NCBI RefSeq assembly: GCF_029846175.1
Contig: NZ_JARWAC010000009.1
Coordinates: 248,001-312,000 of the forward strand
Origin: Sphaerisporangium sp. TRM90804
GTDB lineage: Bacteria > Actinomycetota > Actinomycetes > Streptosporangiales > Streptosporangiaceae
DNA: 64,000 nucleotides
Direction of reading: 5' to 3'
The notes beneath the pieces are model-generated. The model was given only the letters and a program-made list of their open reading frames with translations. It was not told where the DNA came from and ran no database searches. Shown one piece after another: positions 60,192-64,000 of the stretch; within the stretch, counting starts at the first letter, position 1; every line of letters starts with the position of its first letter. The position numbers and the translations under genes are program-made.

Positions 60192-60587
60192 TCACCGGCG
60201 GTGCCGCGGTCCTGAGATCAGAGAGGGCTGCGTGTCGCGCAGCAGAAGCCGGGGTTGCGCGTGCCAGCCGGTGAGTTCCAGCAGCAGCCGCAGATGGCGC
60301 GGCGCCGGCCACAACGTCAGCACGTTGCCCTCCGGCAGCCGGTCGGCGGCGGCGACCAGGGCACGCAGGCAGCCGACGTCGACGAAGGTCAGGCCGCTCA
60401 GATCGACCTCGATGTCGTCGTCGCCGAAGCGGTCGAGCGCCCGGCGCAGGGAGGGCAGCACGGCGACGTCGAGGTCGCCCTCGATCCGCAGGCCCGCCCG
60501 GGCGGGCAGCAGGGTGAGACGCGCCGGCCGTCGGGCGAGCGCCGCGGCGGTGCCACTCGGGGCGGAGGCGTCGCCCTTGTCGTTCAT
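60192..60587 (-). CDS. STAS-domain protein (MlaB-like, no phosphorylatable Ser)
   Basis: A 131-aa protein: ARLTLLPARAGLRIEGDLDVAVLPSLRRALDRFGDDDIEVDLSGLTFVDVGCLRALVAAADRL is a STAS fold in which the usual DSxG is FVDVG, so it is probably not controlled by Ser phosphorylation. The following VLTLWPAPRHLRLLLELTGWH is conserved in actinobacterial STAS proteins near MEDS or anti-sigma genes. GGAAGG precedes the ATG. It follows another STAS gene by 43 bp and is probably in one operon with it. Confidence 0.85.
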   Translation of the reverse strand: MNDKGDASAPSGTAAALARRPARLTLLPARAGLRIEGDLDVAVLPSLRRALDRFGDDDIEVDLSGLTFVDVGCLRALVAAADRLPEGNVLTLWPAPRHLRLLLELTGWHAQPRLLLRDTQPSLISGPRHRR

Positions 60588-60630
60588 GACGAGCCTTCCC
60601 CTCGGGTGGCCATGGGCGAGCGTCGCCGGC

Positions 60631-60954
60631 TCAAACGACGACCGGCAGGCTGCGATCCAGGCCGCTGGCGTGCAGCAGCCGGGTCAGATGCGGGCGGGGG
60701 CCGGTCAGCGCGAGGGTGATGCCGCGCTCCCGGGCCCGGTGCTGGACGCCGACCAGGACGCCGAGCCCGGAGGAGTCGCAGAACGACACCTGCGACACGT
60801 CCACGATGAGCGTGCTCGTGCTGTCGCGCATGGCGTTCAGCAGACGCTGGCGAAGCGCCTTGCTGGTGAAGATGTCGATCCGGCCGGACAGGTGGACGGT
60901 GGTGGCGGCGCGGGGTCCGGTCGCATCGAGGGGGGCGGTATCGGGAACGATCAT
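60631..60954 (-). CDS. STAS-domain anti-sigma factor antagonist
   Basis: A 107-aa STAS protein with the phosphorylation-type motif FCDSSGLGVLVGVQHRARERG, Ser at the DSSG position, preceded by TTVHLSGRIDIFTSKALRQRLLNAM. The C-terminal LTLALTGPRPHLTRLLHASGLDRSLPV is typical of RsbV-like antagonists. It lies between the DUF5994-like gene and the other STAS gene on the same strand. No cognate kinase is adjacent; the RsbW-like protein at 33.5 kb is a possible but distant partner. Confidence 0.87.
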   Translation of the reverse strand: MIVPDTAPLDATGPRAATTVHLSGRIDIFTSKALRQRLLNAMRDSTSTLIVDVSQVSFCDSSGLGVLVGVQHRARERGITLALTGPRPHLTRLLHASGLDRSLPVVV

Positions 60955-61057
60955 GCGGTCATCCCATCGAAGAAGGAGAGGCCGAAGCCTGCCGGTGCTC
61001 CCCCGGGCGGCCGTGGCCGGCCGGGCACCGGCCTGTCTGTCGTCTGTCCGCGGTCCG

Positions 61058-61528
61058 TCAGTCGGCCGCGATGGAGAGGATGTCGTCCAGCCCGAGGCCG
61101 GCGGTGTCCCGGCCGGCCAGGCCGAGCGCGGTCGTGGCCGGACCCTCCGGAGTGCCCGGCGGGACGACCAGCAGGACCACCGGCTCGGCGCGCGCGAAGA
61201 TCAGGGTGATCAGCCGGGGGTCGGTGTGCAGGAACCAGCCGACCCTGACCAGGCGCCCGCGTGCCGGGACCCGGCTCGGGATGTCGTCCCACGCGTCCTT
61301 GTACAGCCCGACGCGCAGCGTGACCCGGTCGAGCCGCAGGTCGACGGCGGCGATGAGCGCGGGCAGCTCTGCGGCGGCGTCGCGCGAGCGGGGCCACCAC
61401 ACCCCGTCCACCACGGCGCGCCGGTTCAGCGCGGGATCGAGGCTGAGCCGCGGCGCGGATGCGGTCGCGCAGACCGTGGCAGGCTCGGCGTTCAGCGGCT
61501 TGAGATGGGAGAGGACGGTCGACGTCAT
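61058..61528 (-). CDS. DUF5994-like protein
   Basis: A 156-aa protein: PRLSLDPALNRRAVVDGVWWPRSRDAAAELPALIAAVDLRLDRVTLRVGLYKDAWDDIPSRVPARGRLVRVGWF, with the sequence 'DGAWWPRSRD' and 'W…P..' that I associate with the actinobacterial DUF5994 family (cannot be checked here). The family commonly sits beside STAS genes, as it does here. No signal peptide or catalytic motif is seen. ATG 61528 is chosen by the conserved N terminus; the ribosome binding site is weak. Confidence 0.72.
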   Translation of the reverse strand: MTSTVLSHLKPLNAEPATVCATASAPRLSLDPALNRRAVVDGVWWPRSRDAAAELPALIAAVDLRLDRVTLRVGLYKDAWDDIPSRVPARGRLVRVGWFLHTDPRLITLIFARAEPVVLLVVPPGTPEGPATTALGLAGRDTAGLGLDDILSIAAD

Positions 61529-61853
61529 GGTCGCCCTGACGGGGCCTCGCAAGGGGCCCAAAGCGCTGGTTCGCCGCGGGCGACGCCGACCTGAGTGCCA
61601 ACGCACGAAATGTCCTCGGTAACCCCAGTCTACCCCGCCCGCGTAAAGAACGACCCTCGGTCACCGAAGCGGAACGCAGGAGTGACCTCCGGAAACGCCG
61701 GCCGCCCGGCATGGCGGCCCATGCCGCCCGCCGCCGTTCACCCGCCGGCGGCCCCGTCCCGGCCCCAGAGACGTCCCCCGACGACCGCCGCCCCCAGCCC
61801 CCGGCCCCTCAAGCCCGGCGCGAATCCCGCCCGGGGCGGCAGGTCTGGAATAA
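61529..61853. other. Intergenic region, left part
   Basis: No convincing gene between the DUF5994-like gene start and the ncRNA candidate; open frames here are GC-skew artefacts. Confidence 0.45.
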
Positions 61854-62030
61854 GAACCCCCGGGAGTGGGTTATCGTCGTGTAGTCGATGTGGTCTGTGT
61901 CCCCCGGGCCGCAATTACCGCCTTCACGGAATACCGTTCGGCTGGAGCCGTGTTGTGCATCTCGCCGAGGAGGCGACCGCCACATCGACTCGACGAAGCG
62001 CCCCGCGGGTTCGCCCGCGGGGCGCTTCGT
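61854..62030 (+). ncRNA. Candidate small RNA with ECF-like promoter and strong terminator
   Basis: GAACC (61854-61858), a 16-bp spacer and CGTC (61875-61878) resemble an ECF-sigma promoter. About 110 bp downstream, ACGAAGCGCCCCGCGGG (61993-62009) and its exact complement form a 17-bp stem with a TTCG tetraloop, one of the best terminators in the window, yet no gene lies between. The interval includes CGGAATACCG and GAGGAGG motifs that can fold. An independent small RNA ending at the hairpin fits; a leader of the downstream plsC gene is the alternative. No known RNA family was recognised. Confidence 0.45.
61993..62030. terminator. UUCG-loop intrinsic terminator
   Basis: Perfect 17-bp stem (ACGAAGCGCCCCGCGGG and complement) closed by TTCG, followed by TCGTACAAAC. 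Bidirectional in principle; the nearest upstream gene on the plus strand is far away, which suggests an unannotated transcript. Confidence 0.88.
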
Positions 62031-62165
62031 TCGTACAAACACCGGAACACTCCTTGTACGAGGATGTAGCACCCTGTAGTCCGGCGTAACACGAGTTTTC
62101 CACTCCGGGCCTTAGGGTGGGCACAGGTCGCCCGCGCACGGGACAACCCGCCTGCCGCGACCGCG

Positions 62166-62196
62166 CCGGGAGAGTCCGTCCACCGGGAGAGTCCGT
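62166..62196 (+). repeat. Duplicated ribosome-binding region of plsC
   Basis: CCGGGAGAGTCCGT occurs at 62166-62179 and again at 62183-62196, a 17-bp period. Only the second copy is followed by a start codon (GTG 62195). The first may be a ribosome standby or a simple duplication. Confidence 0.65.
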
Positions 62197-62857
62197 GCTG
62201 TACCGCATCACGAAGACGATCAGCAGCCCTTTCCTGCGCCTGCTGTGGCGGCCCGAGGTCACCGGGGCCGCGAACGTCCCCCGGTCCGGGGCGGCCGTCC
62301 TCGCCTCCAACCACCTGTCGATCCTCGACTCGGTGTTCCTGCCGCTGATCCTGCCCAGGCAGGTCACGTTCGTGGCCAAGTCGGAGTACTTCACCGGCAA
62401 CCGGCTGACCGCCATGTTCATGCGCGGCACCGGCCAGGTCGCGATCGACCGCGAGAGCGCCACGGCGGCGCGGACGATGCTCGACACGGCCGTGCGGGTG
62501 CTGGAGGCCGGCGAGCTGTTCGGCATCTATCCCGAGGGCACGCGCTCGCCCGACGGGCGGCTCTACCGGGGCAAGGTCGGCGTCGCCTGGCTGTCGCTCA
62601 CCGCGGGCGTGCCGGTGATCCCGGTGGCGATGGTCAACACCGACCGCGTCCTGCCGCCCGGGGCCGCCGTGCCGCGGCTCGCCAAGATCGGCGTCCGTAT
62701 CGGCGAGCCGCTCACCTTCACCGGCGACGCCGGCAAGGCCAGGGACCGCCGGGCGGTCACCGACGAGGTGATGCGCGCGATCCAGGAGCTGTCGGGCCAG
62801 GAGTACGTGCCGTCGTACGCCGCCAGCAGGAAGGACGGAGCGAAGCGGGCCGCCTGA
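62195..62857 (+). CDS. plsC: 1-acyl-sn-glycerol-3-phosphate acyltransferase
   Basis: A 220-aa acyltransferase: block I NHLSILDS (HX4D), block II GQVAIDRESATAARTML, block III YPEGTRSPDG, block IV VPVIPVAMVNTD. These are the four conserved PlsC/LPLAT motifs. It acylates lysophosphatidate in membrane phospholipid synthesis. GTG 62195 follows CGGGAG. It lies between the candidate small RNA and a penicillin-binding protein gene, 75 bp from the latter. Confidence 0.93.
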   Translation: MLYRITKTISSPFLRLLWRPEVTGAANVPRSGAAVLASNHLSILDSVFLPLILPRQVTFVAKSEYFTGNRLTAMFMRGTGQVAIDRESATAARTMLDTAVRVLEAGELFGIYPEGTRSPDGRLYRGKVGVAWLSLTAGVPVIPVAMVNTDRVLPPGAAVPRLAKIGVRIGEPLTFTGDAGKARDRRAVTDEVMRAIQELSGQEYVPSYAASRKDGAKRAA

Positions 62858-62931
62858 GGGGCCCGAGCAGCAAACCCCGCGAAACGGCCACGCTAGGCTC
62901 GTGGCGACATCGAGACACCGGGGGTATAAGC

Positions 62932-64000
62932 GTGCCGCGCGGCCGTATCATCGCGATCACGTCCGTCGCCGCCGTTCTGGTGGCGGGGGCCGCCGGCGGG
63001 GGCGCCTACTACGTCCTGCACACCAGGGGCAGCGCACAGGAGACGGCGAGCGCCTTCGCCGACGCCTGGGCCAGGGGCGACACCGCCGCCATGCGGGCGG
63101 CGCTCGCCGCGCCCGCGGCGGGGTTCGACACCGCCTACGACCGGCTCGCCAAGAGCCTGGGTGCCGAGAAGACCGCCGTCCGGCTGGGCTCGGTCACCCC
63201 CGACGGCGACGGCCGGGCCAAGGCCGCCTACACCACGACGCTGACGCTGAAGAACCTGGGCGACTGGACCTACACCGGGTCCCTGGACCTGGTGGTCAAG
63301 GAACGGCACTGGAAGGTCGCCTGGACGCCCCGCGCGGTCCACCCGGCGCTGGACGGCACCACCAGCCTGGCGGTGCGGTTCCGCTGGCCCGAACGCGCGG
63401 CCATACAGGACAGCGGCGGCAGGCGCATCGACGAGGGCGGTGCGGGGCCCTCGGTCGAGCAGATCGTCGGATCCCTGGGCAAGGCCACCGCCAAGCAGGC
63501 CGCGAAGCTGGGGTGGCCGTACAAGCGCGGCGACACGATCGGCGTGGCCGGGCTGCAGCAGTCGTTCCAGAAGAAGCTCGCGGGCGTCCCCGCGGCCGAG
63601 ATCCAGGTGGTGGACGCCGACGGCGAGCCCGTGCGCACTCTGAAGACGATCGAGGGCTCCCCCGGCGCCGACGTGCGCACGAGCCTCGACCCGCGTGTGC
63701 AGGAGGCGGCCGTGTCGACCGTCGGCGGCGTGTCCAAGCCGGCCTCCATGGTGGCGATCCGCCACTCGACCGGCGAGATCGTCGCCGTCGCCGACAACCG
63801 CGGCGGCTTCAGCCGGGCCCTGAACGGCCGCTACCCGCCCGGGTCGACGTTCAAGACGGTCACCGCCGCCGCCCTGCTGGCCGAAGGCGTCACCGCCGGG
63901 CAGAAGGTCACCTGCCCCAAGGACGCCAACGTGGGCGGGCTGCGCGTGCGCAACTCCGAGCACGCCGCGTACGGGTCGGTGTCGTTCCTGGAGAGCTTCG
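62932..64000 (+). CDS. Penicillin-binding protein (MecA_N/NTF2-like + transpeptidase), 3' end outside the window
   Basis: At least 356 residues are visible. A single N-terminal membrane anchor (IIAITSVAAVLVAGAAGGGAYYVL) is followed by an NTF2-like/MecA_N domain (QETASAFADAWARGDTAAMRAALAAP…LKNLGDWTYTGSLDLVVKERHWKVAWTPRAVHPAL), a dimerisation region (AEIQVVDADGEPVRTLKTIEG…TSLDPRVQEAAVSTVGG) and the start of the transpeptidase domain with nucleophile Ser305 in PPGSTFK. It matches PBP2-type class B enzymes with a MecA-like N domain, common in actinomycetes. The KTG motif lies beyond the edge. GTG 62932 is chosen because it begins exactly at the basic N terminus before the anchor. Confidence 0.92.
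   Translation, partial: MPRGRIIAITSVAAVLVAGAAGGGAYYVLHTRGSAQETASAFADAWARGDTAAMRAALAAPAAGFDTAYDRLAKSLGAEKTAVRLGSVTPDGDGRAKAAYTTTLTLKNLGDWTYTGSLDLVVKERHWKVAWTPRAVHPALDGTTSLAVRFRWPERAAIQDSGGRRIDEGGAGPSVEQIVGSLGKATAKQAAKLGWPYKRGDTIGVAGLQQSFQKKLAGVPAAEIQVVDADGEPVRTLKTIEGSPGADVRTSLDPRVQEAAVSTVGGVSKPASMVAIRHSTGEIVAVADNRGGFSRALNGRYPPGSTFKTVTAAALLAEGVTAGQKVTCPKDANVGGLRVRNSEHAAYGSVSFLESF

Overview
The window is 64 kb of very GC-rich DNA with short intergenic gaps, purine-rich ribosome binding sites, many GTG/TTG starts, several leaderless promoters and gene families typical of filamentous actinomycetes (SARP/AfsR-type regulator, type II polyketide synthase, MmyB-like XRE, MocR and HxlR regulators, SchA/CurD protein). 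The thermobifida-type polyester hydrolase and overall gene content fit a Streptosporangiales-like organism (Actinomadura/Nonomuraea/Streptosporangium kind), but the genus is inference. No tRNA, rRNA, CRISPR array or transposase was seen.

Layout. 0-7 kb: end of a TetR gene, a secreted cutinase/PET-hydrolase-like enzyme, a divergent GlxA-type regulator and DJ-1/PfpI pair with a flavin-type split-barrel protein, and a 915-aa LuxR-family (LAL) regulator. 7-10.3 kb: two SRPBCC (AHSA1-like) genes, one truncated, and an ArsR-like regulator. 10-23 kb: small hypothetical genes, two DHA2 drug-efflux MFS pumps around an HxlR repressor, an F420-type nitroreductase, an alpha/beta hydrolase, a MocR regulator, an MmyB-like XRE regulator, a VIT/CCC1 metal transporter and a secreted GDSL esterase. 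23-29 kb: a beta-propeller-like glycosidase-fold protein, a sulfotransferase, two more SRPBCC paralogues, and three small unexplained ORFs. 29-42 kb: TetR plus DrrAB-type ABC exporter, lipid-kinase-like protein, RsbW-like kinase and STAS protein, GH13 alpha-glucosidase, SDR and LacI regulator, HSL-type esterase with PucR-like regulator, HxlR plus imine reductase. 42-44.6 kb: a clpX paralogue divergent from a long TetR protein. 44.8-56.6 kb: acetyl-CoA carboxylase genes (biotin carboxylase, BCCP, fused carboxyltransferase) divergent from a SARP regulator and a compact type II PKS operon (TcmI cyclase, cupin, KS-alpha, KS-beta/CLF, ACP, aromatase/cyclase, double ABM protein, SchA/CurD protein) that ends in a perfect 12-bp hairpin. 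56.7-64 kb: MarR, tyrosine recombinase, MarR/amidohydrolase pair, two STAS proteins with a DUF5994-like protein, a possible small RNA, plsC, and the start of a penicillin-binding protein.

How it fits together. The carboxylase block would supply malonyl-CoA to the KR-less minimal PKS, whose gene set resembles spore-pigment (whiE-type) or pentangular aromatic polyketide loci; the SARP protein is the obvious activator. A 22-bp perfect direct repeat brackets this whole 12.5-kb block, with an integrase 47 bp beyond the right copy. Elsewhere most enzymes or pumps sit beside a one-component regulator, and many of these pairs show a clean palindrome or direct repeat in the shared promoter region.

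The strongest unexplained signal is a shared regulatory unit: the ArsR-like gene and two distant SRPBCC genes carry the same TTGACA-N17 promoter with TTGTCGG inside the spacer and a CCGACAA mate (exact at two, degenerate at the third) exactly 31 bp upstream, defining a probable local regulon of a four-member SRPBCC family. A second pervasive signal is decayed tandem duplication, usually of 35-145 bp units, in gaps next to gene ends throughout the window.
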